Positions 1 through 9,246 are shown, numbered from the stretch's first letter. The stretch: 64,000 nucleotides of DNA from Arthrobacter sp. ISL-65 (GCF_018613795.1 NZ_JAGGPN010000001.1:47848-111847); one strand, 5' to 3'. Notes: generated from the sequence alone by a model not told the origin. Program-made: numbers and translations.

Positions 1-775
1 GGTCGGAGAGTGGATCTCGGTCAGATTCCAGCGTACCGCAGTCCAAAACGTGCACCAAAGCGGCACAGCGCTCGACGTGGCGGAGGAAGTTGTGGCCCAG
101 GCCCTTGCCTTCGCTGGCACCCTCGATGAGGCCCGGAACGTCGGCAATGGTAAAACGGACGTCGCCGGCCTGGACCACGCCAAGGTTGGGGATGAGGGTG
201 GTGAAGGGGTAGTCGGCGATCTTCGGGCGGGCGGCCGACATGGCCGCGATCAGGCTGGACTTGCCGGCGGAGGGGAAACCTACCAGGGCAATGTCGGCGA
301 TCGACTTCAGCTCCAGGACAATATCGCTGGCGTCACCCTCGATGCCGAGCAGGGCGAACCCGGGCGCCCGCCGCTTCTGCGAGGACAGCGCGGCGTTTCC
401 CAGACCGCCGATCCCGCCGGACGCTGCGACAAATTCGGTGCCCTCCCCCACGAGGTCAGCAAGCACCTTGCCGTCCTTGGTCTTGACGACGGTCCCCTCG
501 GGGACAGGCAGGACCAAAGTTTCGCCGTTCTTGCCGCCGCGCCAGTCACCCATGCCCGGGCCGCCGTTGGTGGCATGCCGGTGGGGTGCGTGGTGGTAGT
601 CCAGCAGCGTGGTGGTCTGCGAGTCGACGCGCAGGATGACGTCGCCACCGTTGCCGCCGTTGCCGCCGTCGGGCCCGCCCAGCGGCTTGAACTTCTCACG
701 GTGAACGGAGACACAGCCGTGGCCGCCGGTACCGCCGGATACGTGCAGTACTACCCGGTCTACAAAGCTCGCCAC
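1..775 (-). CDS. obg: GTPase Obg, partial (C-terminus beyond window)
   Basis: Ribosome-associated GTPase involved in late 50S assembly and stress control. Translation from GTG at 773-775 gives a product beginning [12 protein letters not shown]. The glycine-rich Obg fold covers residues 1 to about 158. The G domain starts with P-loop GFPSAGKS at about 167-174, followed by the G3 motif DVPG near 212. About 258 residues are visible and the rest, including the remaining G motifs, lies beyond base 1. It is the third gene of the classic rplU-rpmA-obg order. A hairpin with a T-rich tail at 847-875 separates it from rpmA, so it may be partly transcribed on its own. Family assignment is secure. Confidence 0.95.
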   Translation of the reverse strand, partial: MASFVDRVVLHVSGGTGGHGCVSVHREKFKPLGGPDGGNGGNGGDVILRVDSQTTTLLDYHHAPHRHATNGGPGMGDWRGGKNGETLVLPVPEGTVVKTKDGKVLADLVGEGTEFVAASGGIGGLGNAALSSQKRRAPGFALLGIEGDASDIVLELKSIADIALVGFPSAGKSSLIAAMSAARPKIADYPFTTLIPNLGVVQAGDVRFTIADVPGLIEGASEGKGLGHNFLRHVERCAALVHVLDCGTLESDRDPLSD

Positions 776-846
776 GTTGAATCTCCTCTGTTGCTGATCA
801 GGCCGTTCTGAACGTCCAAATCGATTGTAATGCGGTTAAAAGAACA

Positions 847-875
847 GTGGAGCGAGCCATCATGGCCCGCTCCAC
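847..875 (-). terminator. Hairpin with T-rich tail between rpmA and obg
   Basis: Arms GTGGAGCG and CGCTCCAC enclose a further GCCAT/ATGGC pairing. Read on the minus strand it is followed by TGTTCTTTTAACC, so it resembles an intrinsic terminator or attenuator located inside the ribosomal-protein/obg operon. Confidence 0.6.
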
Positions 876-892
876 CGGTTCAGAACTTGTTG

Positions 893-1156
893 TTACTCTG
901 CAGCTGCAGCAGCAACGATGTTGACGACCCGACGGCCGCGGCGCGTGCCGAATTCAACGGCGCCTGCCTGCAGGGCGAACAGGGTGTCGTCGCCGCCACG
1001 GCCAACGCCCGCACCGGGGTGGAAGTGGGTGCCGCGCTGGCGGACGATGATCTCGCCAGCGGAAACTACCTGGCCGCCGAAGCGCTTGACGCCGAGGTAC
1101 TGGGCGTTGGAGTCACGACCGTTGCGAGTGGAGCTCGCGCCTTTTTTGTGTGCCAT
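893..1156 (-). CDS. rpmA: 50S ribosomal protein L27
   Basis: Component of the large ribosomal subunit near the peptidyl-transferase centre. The 87-residue product has the typical start [16 protein letters not shown] and the motifs LGVKRFGGQ and [10 protein letters not shown]. It ends in an alanine-rich tail. The N-terminus begins directly MAHKKG, with no cleavable Firmicutes-type extension. It lies about 57 bp downstream of rplU in the same direction, consistent with co-transcription. Length and sequence match the family fully. Confidence 0.98.
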   Translation of the reverse strand: MAHKKGASSTRNGRDSNAQYLGVKRFGGQVVSAGEIIVRQRGTHFHPGAGVGRGGDDTLFALQAGAVEFGTRRGRRVVNIVAAAAAE

Positions 1157-1213
1157 TTGGAATGCCTGCCTTTAATTCTTGAGACTGCGGGAAACCTGAA
1201 CAGTAACCAGTGG

Positions 1214-1534
1214 TTACTTGATACCGGTGATCTTGACCTTGGTCAGTTCCTGGCGGTGACCCTGGCGCTTCTTGTAACCGGTCTTGTTCTTGAACTTCTG
1301 GATGACGATCTTAGGACCACGGAGGTCCTGGAGGATCTCAGCCGTAACAGTTACCTTGGCCAGGTCCGCAGCTGCGGAGGTGACCTTGTCACCGTCCACC
1401 AGGAGCAGCGCGGGCAGCTCAATGGTGCTGCCAGCTCCACCGGCGACGCGGTTCAGGGTAACGAAGTCTCCAACGGAAACCTTCTCTTGGCGGCCGCCTG
1501 CGCGGACAATCGCGTACACCACTTGGGAACTCAC
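1214..1534 (-). CDS. rplU: 50S ribosomal protein L21
   Basis: Binds 23S rRNA in the large subunit. The 106-residue product starts [19 protein letters not shown] and ends KVKITGIK; the C-terminal segment with [14 protein letters not shown] is the L21 signature. It is the first gene of the rplU-rpmA-obg operon, preceded by a leader of about 170 nt with two hairpins and a likely promoter near 1713-1742. Full length for the family. Confidence 0.98.
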   Translation of the reverse strand: MSSQVVYAIVRAGGRQEKVSVGDFVTLNRVAGGAGSTIELPALLLVDGDKVTSAAADLAKVTVTAEILQDLRGPKIVIQKFKNKTGYKKRQGHRQELTKVKITGIK

Positions 1535-1710
1535 TTCTCTCGACGTTTATTACTAAATTTGCGTGCGGAAGCCAGGTCCGGAAATTGGCCTGGTTCTCGC
1601 TGTGCCTCAACGCCGTGGATTCCCCGGGGGAATCCGTGAGCTATCCCAGGAACATGTCCGAGTGGACGATCCCGGGTCATAACCCAAGTGTTGGCGTAAG
1701 CACCGAAGAT
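1535..1710 (-). promoter_or_regulatory. rplU 5' leader with two hairpins
   Basis: The 316-base gap 1535-1850 holds no gene. Between the predicted start site and rplU lies a leader with a 19-nt perfect palindrome at 1617-1635 (GGATTCCCC arms around one base) and a second inverted repeat near 1572-1592 (CCAGG...CCTGG). By analogy with autoregulated ribosomal-protein leaders this could be a control element, but I recognise no described motif. Confidence 0.4.
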
Positions 1711-1712
1711 CT

Positions 1713-1742
1713 AGAATACGCTAATTCCGTCGTCGGCCGCAA
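1713..1742 (-). promoter_or_regulatory. Putative rplU promoter
   Basis: On the minus strand TTGCGG (1737-1742) is followed after 18 bases by TATTCT (1713-1718), a reasonable housekeeping sigma -35/-10 pair upstream of the ribosomal-protein operon. Assigned by eye only. Confidence 0.45.
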
Positions 1743-1850
1743 ATGAGGCTGGCACCGGTGGGTTGTCCGTGATAAGCGCCACACAGGCCGCTGTTCCGGA
1801 CATCCGATGCCGTGCGCCACTATCCTACCGGGTAGCGGGCCCGCTTTCGC

Positions 1851-3416
1851 TCAACTGTGGCGGCTCGGCGCGTCGAAGAATTCCACCTCGTACCGGCAGG
1901 ACTGCCGGAAAGCGGCGATCATCGCTTTGCGCTCCCCCAATGACGCGGCACGGCCGGCGTCGTCGGCGATTTCGATGGCCCGCAGGGTGGCGGCAGCAAA
2001 GTCCTCGTCGGCGTAAGTCCGCAGCCACTCCGCGTACGGGTGCCCGGCCTGTGCTCCGGCGGCCACATATTCGGCGTGCAGGGTCTCCCCCACCTCGGCG
2101 TACAGCCAGAAGCAAGGCAGGACCGCGGCAACCAGCACCGCGTAACTGCCGCCCGCCGAAGCCGCCAGCAGATGATCGACGTAAGCCTTCGTGACCGGGC
2201 CCAGCTCCGTCCGCACGGTGCGCGTGCTGAGCCAGTTGCGGTGCAGTTCCGATTCAACTTCCAGGCATTGCTGGGCGGAGCGGGCCCAGAACAGCTGCTC
2301 GGACTCGGTTGGCGCGAGCGCACTGGCCCTGGCCAGGACCCGGGAGTAGCCGTTGAGGTATATGGCGTCCTGTGCCAGGTAGTACGCGAATTCCTTTTCC
2401 GCCAGGGTGCCGTCGGCAAGCCCACGGATGAAGCCCAGGCCATAGATGTCTTCAAGGTCGGCAACGGTCTCGGCGCGCAGCAGTTCCGCGAACCCGCCCC
2501 TGCGCTCGGGCTGGGCCACGTGGTGGAAATGGTTGATCGGTCCGTTGCCGGCGCCGACCTCCAGCAGCCCGGAGGTGCGGAGGGCTCCGGCCAGCCACGG
2601 TTTGACCGCTCGCAGTGACGCTTCCCAGTCACCCAGCCGCGCCTGCGCGGTGGCCATGGCCGAGGAAAGCGAGCACCCGGTACCGTGGCTGTTCCGCGTG
2701 CTGATCCGTTCGCCCGCAACCTCAACCACCTCCGCCGACAGCAGCCCGGCCGTGTTCACGAGGGCGTCCGGGCAGGTTGAGCCGTTCAGGTGCCCGCCTT
2801 TGACGAGGACCGTTGCACCGGTCTGGTCCGCGAGCCGCCTGCCCTGGTCAAGGGCGGCGGCCCAGTCCGCGGCCTCCGTTTCCCCGAGCAGCATGGCCAA
2901 TTCGGGAAGGTTCGGGGTGATCAGGTGCGCCAGAGGCAGCAGTTTCCGGAGGGCTGCCTCTGCAGACTCCTGGAGGAGGCGGTCACCGCTGGTAGCCACC
3001 ATCACCGGATCGAGAACCACGACGCCGGGCTTCACCTTTTCGAGCCAGACGCGGACGGCTGCGATAACACGTTCATCGCCCAGCATGCCGATCTTCACGG
3101 CGTCCACGTGGATGTCGTCGCTGACAGCGTCCAGTTGCGCTGACAGGAAGGAAGCCGGCGGAACGTGCACGCCGCACACGCCGGTGGTGTTCTGCGCAGT
3201 GAGGGCCGTTATTGCCGCCATGCCGTAGCCGCCGTGGGCCGCAATGCTTTTCAGATCGGCCTGGATGCCTGCACCGCCGGAAGGATCCGAGCCTGCGATG
3301 GCCAGGACCCGGGGAACGTCGCGGGAGGTCTGAATGGCCGGCCCAACGGTTTCCAGAAGCGACTTGGCGGCGGCCGGGGGTGCGGGCAGTACTGAAGCTG
3401 ATGACAACGAAGACAT
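1851..3416 (-). CDS. thiD: ThiD-TenA fusion: HMP/HMP-P kinase with C-terminal thiaminase II domain
   Basis: Bifunctional thiamine biosynthesis/salvage protein of 521 residues. The N-terminal half is ThiD (kinase for hydroxymethylpyrimidine and its phosphate; motif GSDPSGGAGIQAD near 43-55 and the NSHGTGCSLS anion-hole motif near 240-250). The C-terminal part from about residue 310 is a TenA/thiaminase II domain (FAYYLAQDAIYLNGYSR; Cys in QQCLEVE). A TPP riboswitch ends directly at the annotated ATG. AAGGG abuts this ATG with no spacer, so TTG codon 4, nine bases after GGG, may be the true start. The function of both domains rests on family knowledge; the fusion itself is seen directly. Confidence 0.93.
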   Translation of the reverse strand: MSSLSSASVLPAPPAAAKSLLETVGPAIQTSRDVPRVLAIAGSDPSGGAGIQADLKSIAAHGGYGMAAITALTAQNTTGVCGVHVPPASFLSAQLDAVSDDIHVDAVKIGMLGDERVIAAVRVWLEKVKPGVVVLDPVMVATSGDRLLQESAEAALRKLLPLAHLITPNLPELAMLLGETEAADWAAALDQGRRLADQTGATVLVKGGHLNGSTCPDALVNTAGLLSAEVVEVAGERISTRNSHGTGCSLSSAMATAQARLGDWEASLRAVKPWLAGALRTSGLLEVGAGNGPINHFHHVAQPERRGGFAELLRAETVADLEDIYGLGFIRGLADGTLAEKEFAYYLAQDAIYLNGYSRVLARASALAPTESEQLFWARSAQQCLEVESELHRNWLSTRTVRTELGPVTKAYVDHLLAASAGGSYAVLVAAVLPCFWLYAEVGETLHAEYVAAGAQAGHPYAEWLRTYADEDFAAATLRAIEIADDAGRAASLGERKAMIAAFRQSCRYEVEFFDAPSRHS

Positions 3417-3497
3417 CCCTTCGCCGGTGCTAACCGGACAGGTTCAACGGGTTTGGATCTCAGCCGGCCCTTGCGCGGCACCCCGTGTCAGTCCTCC
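3417..3497 (-). promoter_or_regulatory. TPP riboswitch (THI element) controlling thiD-tenA
   Basis: On the minus strand the region contains GGGGTGCC, GGCTGAGATCC, ACCCGTTGAACCTGTCCGG and the closing ACCGGCGAAGGGA, which are the conserved blocks of the thi box. It ends at the start codon, so the ribosome-binding AAGGG is part of the 3' strand of the aptamer closing stem. This geometry suggests translational control by SD sequestration on TPP binding. Confidence 0.95.
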
Positions 3498-3620
3498 AGC
3501 CTAGCGGTTCGTTCGGCGCGCGGCGCCAAATTTGGCGTTTGAGACGGGCTTCCGCGGGCGCCGTTGACCGCTGCCCTCTGCCTTCTGCCCTTTGCCGGCT
3601 GACGAATGCCCGGAACCAGG

Positions 3621-3654
3621 AAGGTCCGGCACCGCAGCCGCGGTGCCGGACCTT
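3621..3654 (-). terminator. Perfect 15-bp hairpin downstream of rne
   Basis: Arms AAGGTCCGGCACCGC and its exact complement surround a 4-nt loop. It lies about 60 bases after the rne stop codon and before the TPP riboswitch of thiD, so it should separate the two units. Confidence 0.7.
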
Positions 3655-3714
3655 TTACTGGTGGGCTCGGAGGTCATTCACCCCGGAGTCCGGGGAGCTC
3701 AGAGTCCGCTTGTC

Positions 3715-6700
3715 CTACAGTTCTGAGGCGGGTACCCCGACCCCCAGAATGATCGGTTCACTGGCCGGCTGCGGAACCGCCTTGGGCGTCTGCGCATTGC
3801 CTGCCTCGGGTGCCTTGGCCTCGTGCGAGTGCCCGGCGGCGGCAGCCGGAGCAACCTCGTGGTGTTCCACGGATGTCTCGTTGGCTGCACCCTGGGCGCG
3901 GCTGGCACTGCGGTTTCGGCGCGGACGGCGGCTGCGGGACGGTGCTGCGGGGCTTTCCACCGGCTGCCGTGCCGCAGACTGACCCGCGGACTGGCTTTCG
4001 GCCCGCTGACCCTCCGGCTGCTGGCTTTCCGGGCGGACCCGCGCGGGAGCCTCGTCGTTGGCCTCCTCCTCTTCGGCGGGGGCAACCAGAGCGCCGAGGT
4101 GCGCGAAGGCTTCCTCCAGGCGGTCCAGCGTCAGGGCCGGCGCATCCTTGACCGGTTCCTCGCTGTGATCGACAAACGGAAGAATCACTTTCTCGCCGCC
4201 GAAGGTGAGCACTGCTCCGGGCCGTCCGGAGACGCTTTCCGTTTCCGGAGCGCGGTGCACCACGGGGCTTTCCGGTGCGGCGGCAGCGGGCGCGGCGGGC
4301 CGGGCGGCCTCACCCGACGCTGCGGCACTGTGCGCTGCTTCTTCCTCATGCAGGTGTGCGGCGTGGGCCGCTGCGGCGATGTTGGCGAGGGCAGCGCGGG
4401 TGGCCTCAGCCTTGGCGTGGCGCTCCGCCTCCGACGGTTCGGGGTGGTGCAGTGCTGCAGGGGCGGCGGGAGCAGTCTCGGCAGACGGCTGTCCGCCCTT
4501 GCCCCGGCGGCGCTTCCGCTCCGTACGGGCCGGCGGCTGGACCTCGGCACGGTGCACGTGGTGTTCAGCGGCCACGGTGTTGGCGCGTCGGTGCTCTACC
4601 GGCTCGTCATGGGTGACGACGCCCCGGCCCGCACATGCCTCGCACTGCTCGCCGAAGACTTCCAGGAGGCCGGTGCCCATGCGCTTGCGCGTCATCTGCA
4701 CCAGTCCCAGGGACGTCACTTCGGCCACCTGGTGCTTGGTCCGGTCGCGGCCCAGGCATTCCACCATGCGGCGCAGGACCAGGTCGCGGTTAGACTCCAG
4801 CACCATGTCGATGAAGTCGATGACGATGATGCCGCCGATGTCGCGCAGGCGCAGCTGGCGGACAACTTCCTCGGCTGCTTCAAGGTTATTCTTGGTGACG
4901 GTCTCTTCAAGGTTGCCGCCGCTGCCGGTGAACTTGCCGGTGTTGACGTCAACCACCGTCATGGCCTCGGTCCGGTCAATGACCAGCGAGCCGCCGGACG
5001 GCAGGAAGACCTTACGGTCGAGCGCCTTATGGATCTGCTCGTCGATGCGCCAGGCGGAGAAGATGTCCTCGTCCTTGGTCCACTTTTCGAGCCGGCCCAC
5101 CAGGTCCGGGGCAACGTAGGTGACGTAAGCCTCAATGGTGTCCCACGCTTCGTCGCCGGAGACGATCAGCTTGGAGAAGTCCTCATTGAAGACGTCGCGC
5201 ACAACCTTGATGGTCAGGTCCGGTTCGCCGTAGAGGAGTTCCGGGGCGAGGACCTTGGTGGACTTCGCCTGGCTGTCAATCCCCTCCCACTGGGCACGGA
5301 GACGGTTGATGTCGTGGGTCAGTTCCTCCTCGGAGGCCCCCTCGGCGGCCGTGCGCACAATAACGCCGGCATCCTCGGGGAGGCGGTCCTTGAGGATTCG
5401 CTTCAGGCGGTTGCGTTCGACGTCGGGCAGCTTGCGGGAGATGCCGGTCATGGACCCGCCGGGGACGTACACGAGGTAACGGCCGGGCAGGGAGATTTGG
5501 CTGGTCAGCCGCGCACCCTTGTGGCCCACCGGATCCTTGGTGACTTGGACCAGGACGGAGTCGCCGGACTTCAGCGCGTTCTCGATGCGGCGCTGCTTGC
5601 CTTCGAGGTTCACGGCTTCCCAGTTCACTTCGCCGGCGTACAGCACGGCGTTGCGGCCACGCCCGATGTCCACGAAAGCAGCTTCCATGGACGGCAGAAC
5701 GTTCTGGACCTTGCCCAGGTAGACGTTGCCAATCAGGGAGTCCTGCTGCGTCTTGGAGACGAAATGCTCGGCCAGGACGCCGTCTTCCAGGACACCGATC
5801 TGGATTCTGTCGTCGCGCTGCCGCACGATCATCTGGCGGTCCACGGATTCCCGGCGAGCCAGGAACTCGGCCTCGGTGATCACGGTGCGGCGACGGCCGG
5901 TGTCCCGCGATTCGCGGCGGCGCTGCTTCTTGGCCTCCAGACGGGTGGATCCCTTGACGCTGGTGACGCGGTCGCTCGCAGGCGCCTCGCTAATAGTCCG
6001 GGGGGCGCGGACGCGGGTGACCGTGTTGGGGGGATCGTCTTCTCCCCCGCCGGTCAGTTCCAGATCCTGGTCGCCACGGCGGCGGCGACGGCGACGGCGG
6101 GACGTCACGCCATCTTCGAGCTGCGCACCCTCGTCTTCGCCGGCCTCGTCAGAAACTTCAGTGCCTTCATCGCCGTCGGTGATCTCACGGTCGGTCCGGC
6201 TGCGGCCGCGGCGGCCGCGGCTGCGCCGCCGGCGCCGCCCGCCGTCGTCCTCCAGCTCGTCCTCGACGTCCTCGGCGGCCGCATCCTCTTTCGCGGCGGA
6301 AACGGCAGGACGGACCACCGTGTTCAGGTCAGGGGCCTGGAAGATAATCGACGTCACTGACGACGGTTCCAGGAAAAGCGAGCCCAGGGGCGACTGCCCG
6401 GCGGCCTCTTCTTCGGCTTCTTCCTCGACAGCGGCCTCCAGTGCAGCCGCCGGTGCGGCAGGGGCTGCCTCGGTTGAATGCGCGGGGGCAGCAGCGCGCG
6501 CCCCAGCCGCCTTGGCGGGCTCTTCCGGCTGTCCTTCCGCCGGCACCTGCGATGCTGACGTCCCTGTGACTGCAGACTCAGTTGTTGCCGACTCAGTGGC
6601 CGCTGCGGCGGCGGGTACCTCGGAGGACTCCGCGGGGCTTTCGACCGGCTCGGTGACCTTGGGCTTTGTTGTGCGGCGGCGGCGGACCGGCTTGGACTCG

Positions 6701-7080
6701 GCTGCCGGTTCCTCGGCGGACGGAACAGCCGCAGCCTCGGCGTCCGCGCCGGCGGTCTCTGCAAAAGCGGGCAGCGGTTCTTCGGCGACCTTCTTCCGGG
6801 CGCGGGTCCGGCGGACCGGGGTCTTGGCCGGTGCTTCTGCGGCGTCCCCGACAGCCGACTCCGGCACTGCCGTTTCAGGTGCTGCAGTTTCAGGTGCTGC
6901 GCCTTGAGACGTCAGTGTTTCCGGAGCGGGCAGTTCCGACGCCGCAGTCTCCGCGGCCGCTGCTGTGGCCTTGGGCGACGCCTTGCGGCGGGTCCGGGTG
7001 GCTTTCTTGGGGGCCTCAGCGGCGGTTTCGCCGGTGGCAGCCGCTTCTTCGTTGACAGCTATAACCTGGTCATTATCCAT
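3715..7080 (-). CDS. rne: Ribonuclease E/G family protein
   Basis: Endoribonuclease for mRNA decay and rRNA/tRNA maturation. The chosen ATG (7078-7080, product MDNDQVIAVNEE) gives 1121 residues and has AGGAG 11 bases upstream; the frame stays open further up but that part is not protein-like. Residues 1 to about 410 are a low-complexity Ala/Glu/Arg-rich arm with an eight-Arg run. The catalytic core follows: S1 region from about 415 (MIVRQRDDRIQIGVLEDG), DNase-I-like region with metal ligands in VVDVNTGKFTG (about 706) and IDFIDM (about 753), and Zn-link CEAC near 810. The C-terminal tail is again disordered. Arms on both sides of the core are typical for actinobacterial RNase E. Confidence 0.95.
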   Translation of the reverse strand: MDNDQVIAVNEEAAATGETAAEAPKKATRTRRKASPKATAAAAETAASELPAPETLTSQGAAPETAAPETAVPESAVGDAAEAPAKTPVRRTRARKKVAEEPLPAFAETAGADAEAAAVPSAEEPAAESKPVRRRRTTKPKVTEPVESPAESSEVPAAAAATESATTESAVTGTSASQVPAEGQPEEPAKAAGARAAAPAHSTEAAPAAPAAALEAAVEEEAEEEAAGQSPLGSLFLEPSSVTSIIFQAPDLNTVVRPAVSAAKEDAAAEDVEDELEDDGGRRRRRSRGRRGRSRTDREITDGDEGTEVSDEAGEDEGAQLEDGVTSRRRRRRRRGDQDLELTGGGEDDPPNTVTRVRAPRTISEAPASDRVTSVKGSTRLEAKKQRRRESRDTGRRRTVITEAEFLARRESVDRQMIVRQRDDRIQIGVLEDGVLAEHFVSKTQQDSLIGNVYLGKVQNVLPSMEAAFVDIGRGRNAVLYAGEVNWEAVNLEGKQRRIENALKSGDSVLVQVTKDPVGHKGARLTSQISLPGRYLVYVPGGSMTGISRKLPDVERNRLKRILKDRLPEDAGVIVRTAAEGASEEELTHDINRLRAQWEGIDSQAKSTKVLAPELLYGEPDLTIKVVRDVFNEDFSKLIVSGDEAWDTIEAYVTYVAPDLVGRLEKWTKDEDIFSAWRIDEQIHKALDRKVFLPSGGSLVIDRTEAMTVVDVNTGKFTGSGGNLEETVTKNNLEAAEEVVRQLRLRDIGGIIVIDFIDMVLESNRDLVLRRMVECLGRDRTKHQVAEVTSLGLVQMTRKRMGTGLLEVFGEQCEACAGRGVVTHDEPVEHRRANTVAAEHHVHRAEVQPPARTERKRRRGKGGQPSAETAPAAPAALHHPEPSEAERHAKAEATRAALANIAAAAHAAHLHEEEAAHSAAASGEAARPAAPAAAAPESPVVHRAPETESVSGRPGAVLTFGGEKVILPFVDHSEEPVKDAPALTLDRLEEAFAHLGALVAPAEEEEANDEAPARVRPESQQPEGQRAESQSAGQSAARQPVESPAAPSRSRRPRRNRSASRAQGAANETSVEHHEVAPAAAAGHSHEAKAPEAGNAQTPKAVPQPASEPIILGVGVPASEL

Positions 7081-7537
7081 ATGTGGCAACACTCCTGCCC
7101 CTGACGTACCGCCACATTCGGCACCCATTGGGGCACATATTGTCAAAACCCGCAGGCATTGACAGAAGTCAATTGGATACCAGCAGGCTCGCACCGGCAG
7201 TGGGGTGCGGCAGGCCTGACAGGCCGGCGGGGTTGTTACTGGAACCCGTTGTTTCTGACATCCACAACCAGGTGCCGTCCAATGGAAGGCGGGAGGCTGG
7301 ATCTTCTTTCCAAAGCCTGCACCACTGCTCATTGGCGGTCTTGGGAACAAGCCACCGGACTGGAGTTCGAATGTGGTTCTCGCTCCAGCCACGTTTATTC
7401 TCTCATATCGCCGTTCAAATACGCTGTAATTGTGTGACAAAGCTGGTCAATGCCGCCATTGGCCACTGGTACAGGCTGCCTTAAGCTGGCGGCGATACAA
7501 TCTGGGCAGGAGCACCCCAGACAAAGGACGCCATCCA
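7081..7537. other. 457-bp divergent intergenic region between rne and the VKOR gene
   Basis: No convincing gene is present. The part nearest VKOR (about 7395-7440) is locally AT-rich and could carry the rne promoter, which would give rne a long untranslated leader of several hundred bases. A small inverted repeat (ATTGAC-AGAA-GTCAAT) lies at about 7158-7173. VKOR has its own AAAGGA site just before 7538. Confidence 0.5.
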
Positions 7538-8221
7538 ATGCCACGCACTTCGCCTTCCACGGGCACGGACTACGAACAGGATCCCCAGGACGGTGCCGGG
7601 CCCGCCGCGGCTTCGGCCGGTGCCGCAGTTCCGGCCATGACCCGCGACCGCCGGTTCGGCTGGCTGCTGGTCGTCACCGGCATTGTGGGCTGGCTGGCAT
7701 CGGGCATCCTGGTGCTGGAAAAGCTTGAGGTCCTCAAGGATCCCAACCATGCCACCGTCTGCGACGTAAACCCCTGGATTTCCTGCGGTCAGGTGATGCA
7801 GACCCCGCAGAGTTCAGTCTTTGGCTTCCCCAACATGTTTATCGGAATCGTGGCCTTCGCCGTGATCATCACCACCGGCATGGGGCTGCTGGCCGGCGCC
7901 CGGTTCGCCCGCTGGTACTGGCTCGGCCTGCAGGCCGGCGTCACTCTGGGCTTCATCTTCGTGGTCTGGCTGTGGGCCCAGGCACTGTACGTGATTCACA
8001 TCCTGTGCCCGTTCTGCATGGTTGTCTGGGCAGTGATGATCCCGCTCTTCGTCTGGGTGACCGTCCGCAACGTCGTCCGCGGCGCCATTCCGGCGCCGGC
8101 AGGCCTGGCCCGCATCCTGGGCGATTCCGGCTGGATTATCACCGCGCTGCTCTACGTAGCCGTGATTGCGACTATTTTCTTCGCGTTCATCCAGGTGTTC
8201 GCCGGCACCTCGGGCTTCTAA
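7538..8221 (+). CDS. Vitamin K epoxide reductase (VKOR) family membrane protein
   Basis: Quinone-coupled membrane oxidoreductase that reoxidises DsbA-like proteins in disulfide formation. The 227-residue product begins MPRTSPSTGTDY; the ATG follows AAAGGA by about ten bases. After a polar N-terminus of about 38 residues come four to five hydrophobic segments. The loop cysteines are Cys75 and Cys83 (CDVNPWISCG) and the active-site pair is CPFC at 157-160, the VKOR signature. It stands alone on the plus strand, divergent from rne and convergent with ndk. No DsbA partner is adjacent. Confidence 0.93.
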   Translation: MPRTSPSTGTDYEQDPQDGAGPAAASAGAAVPAMTRDRRFGWLLVVTGIVGWLASGILVLEKLEVLKDPNHATVCDVNPWISCGQVMQTPQSSVFGFPNMFIGIVAFAVIITTGMGLLAGARFARWYWLGLQAGVTLGFIFVVWLWAQALYVIHILCPFCMVVWAVMIPLFVWVTVRNVVRGAIPAPAGLARILGDSGWIITALLYVAVIATIFFAFIQVFAGTSGF

Positions 8222-8223
8222 CG

Positions 8224-8287
8224 GCGCGAACGTACAGTTGTGGCCCCCCACTCCGTCGAGTGGGGGGCCACAACTGTACGTTCGCGC
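8224..8287. repeat. 30-bp perfect inverted repeat between convergent VKOR and ndk
   Basis: Left arm 8224-8253 and right arm 8258-8287 are exact reverse complements around the loop CGTC. It starts three bases after the VKOR stop and ends 35 bases before the ndk stop. It could work as a bidirectional terminator, but the arm length is well beyond what termination needs. Confidence 0.9.
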
Positions 8288-8321
8288 TCAACCTGCCAGC
8301 GCGCTTAACCTGCCGGGAAGC

Positions 8322-8741
8322 TCAGGCCTGGAACCAGATCTTGATTTCGCGCTCGGCCGAGTCCACCGAGTCCGAGCCGTGGACGAGGTTCTGCTGGACC
8401 TTCAGGCCCCAGTCGCGGCCGAAGTCGCCGCGGATGGTGCCGGGGGCCGCCGTCGTCGGGTCCGTGGTGCCGGCCAGCGACCGGAAGCCCTCGATCACAC
8501 GGTGGCCTTCGAAGATCGCCGCGACCACGGGGCCGCTGAGCATGAACTCCACGAGGGGCTCGTAGAACGGCTTGCCCACGTGCTCCTCGTAGTGCTGCTC
8601 GAGCAGCTCCCGGCTGGCGTTGGTCTTCTTGAGTTCGGCCAGGGTGTAGCCCTTGGCTTCGATCCTCTTGAGGATTTCGCCGGTCAGGTTGCGGGTGACG
8701 CCGTCCGGCTTGACCAGGACAAGGGTGCGCTCAATGCTCAC
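8322..8741 (-). CDS. ndk: Nucleoside-diphosphate kinase
   Basis: Transfers the terminal phosphate of NTPs to NDPs. The start is GTG at 8739-8741 (product [15 protein letters not shown]), with GGAG five bases upstream, giving 139 residues, the usual family size. The active-site His lies in [16 protein letters not shown], and KPDGV and RNLTGEI are conserved. Last gene of the minus-strand ileS-folC-DUF4233-ndk series, about 40 bp after the DUF4233 gene. Confidence 0.97.
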   Translation of the reverse strand: MSIERTLVLVKPDGVTRNLTGEILKRIEAKGYTLAELKKTNASRELLEQHYEEHVGKPFYEPLVEFMLSGPVVAAIFEGHRVIEGFRSLAGTTDPTTAAPGTIRGDFGRDWGLKVQQNLVHGSDSVDSAEREIKIWFQA

Positions 8742-8781
8742 AGTTGCTCCAATGAGGTTGGTTGTGGGTTTCCCGGTAAGT

Positions 8782-9246
8782 CTACGGGGTCTGGCCGGGG
8801 CCTTCGTTGCCGGCGGCCTCCGGGTGCGTGGCCTCCCATTCCGCCTGCTCGCGGTCCCGTTGCGCGGACTCGCGGTCGATCCGGATGCCGGCGCGGATGC
8901 CGTACCACCAGGCGATGGCGAACAGCGCACCGACGAGGAACATCAGGGGTTCCGCGAAGCCGCTGATGATGAGCACCAGCTGCAGGATCCAGCCCAGCGC
9001 CACGCCCCACGGCCTGGACAGCACGGCGCAGGCGAGGATCAGCACCACGCTCAGTCCGATGCCCACGGAAAGGATCAGCGCCGGGGAGATCTCGGCACGG
9101 CGCAGGCCGAACACAGCCAGCGTGGCGAAGAAGACCACGAAGGCCTCCAGCAGCAGGACCGTCGAGGCGAACATGACCTTGGTGGACCGCCGCTTCTTGG
9201 GCATGCCGGGGCGCCATTCGCGCTGGGCCTTGGTAAGCCGGGCCAT
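8782..9246 (-). CDS. DUF4233 membrane protein
   Basis: Small integral membrane protein of unknown function, 154 residues. After a basic N-terminus ([14 protein letters not shown]) there are about four hydrophobic segments between residues 22 and 120. The tail is charged and ends [12 protein letters not shown]. The start codon overlaps the folC stop by one base (TGATG), implying translational coupling. DUF4233 genes are regularly found directly after folC in actinobacteria, which supports the call but does not give a role. Confidence 0.85.
   Translation of the reverse strand: MARLTKAQREWRPGMPKKRRSTKVMFASTVLLLEAFVVFFATLAVFGLRRAEISPALILSVGIGLSVVLILACAVLSRPWGVALGWILQLVLIISGFAEPLMFLVGALFAIAWWYGIRAGIRIDRESAQRDREQAEWEATHPEAAGNEGPGQTP

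Noticed and set aside
3823..6360. 845-residue ORF on the plus strand
   Set aside because: Shadow of rne, low-complexity translation, no SD or family motif.
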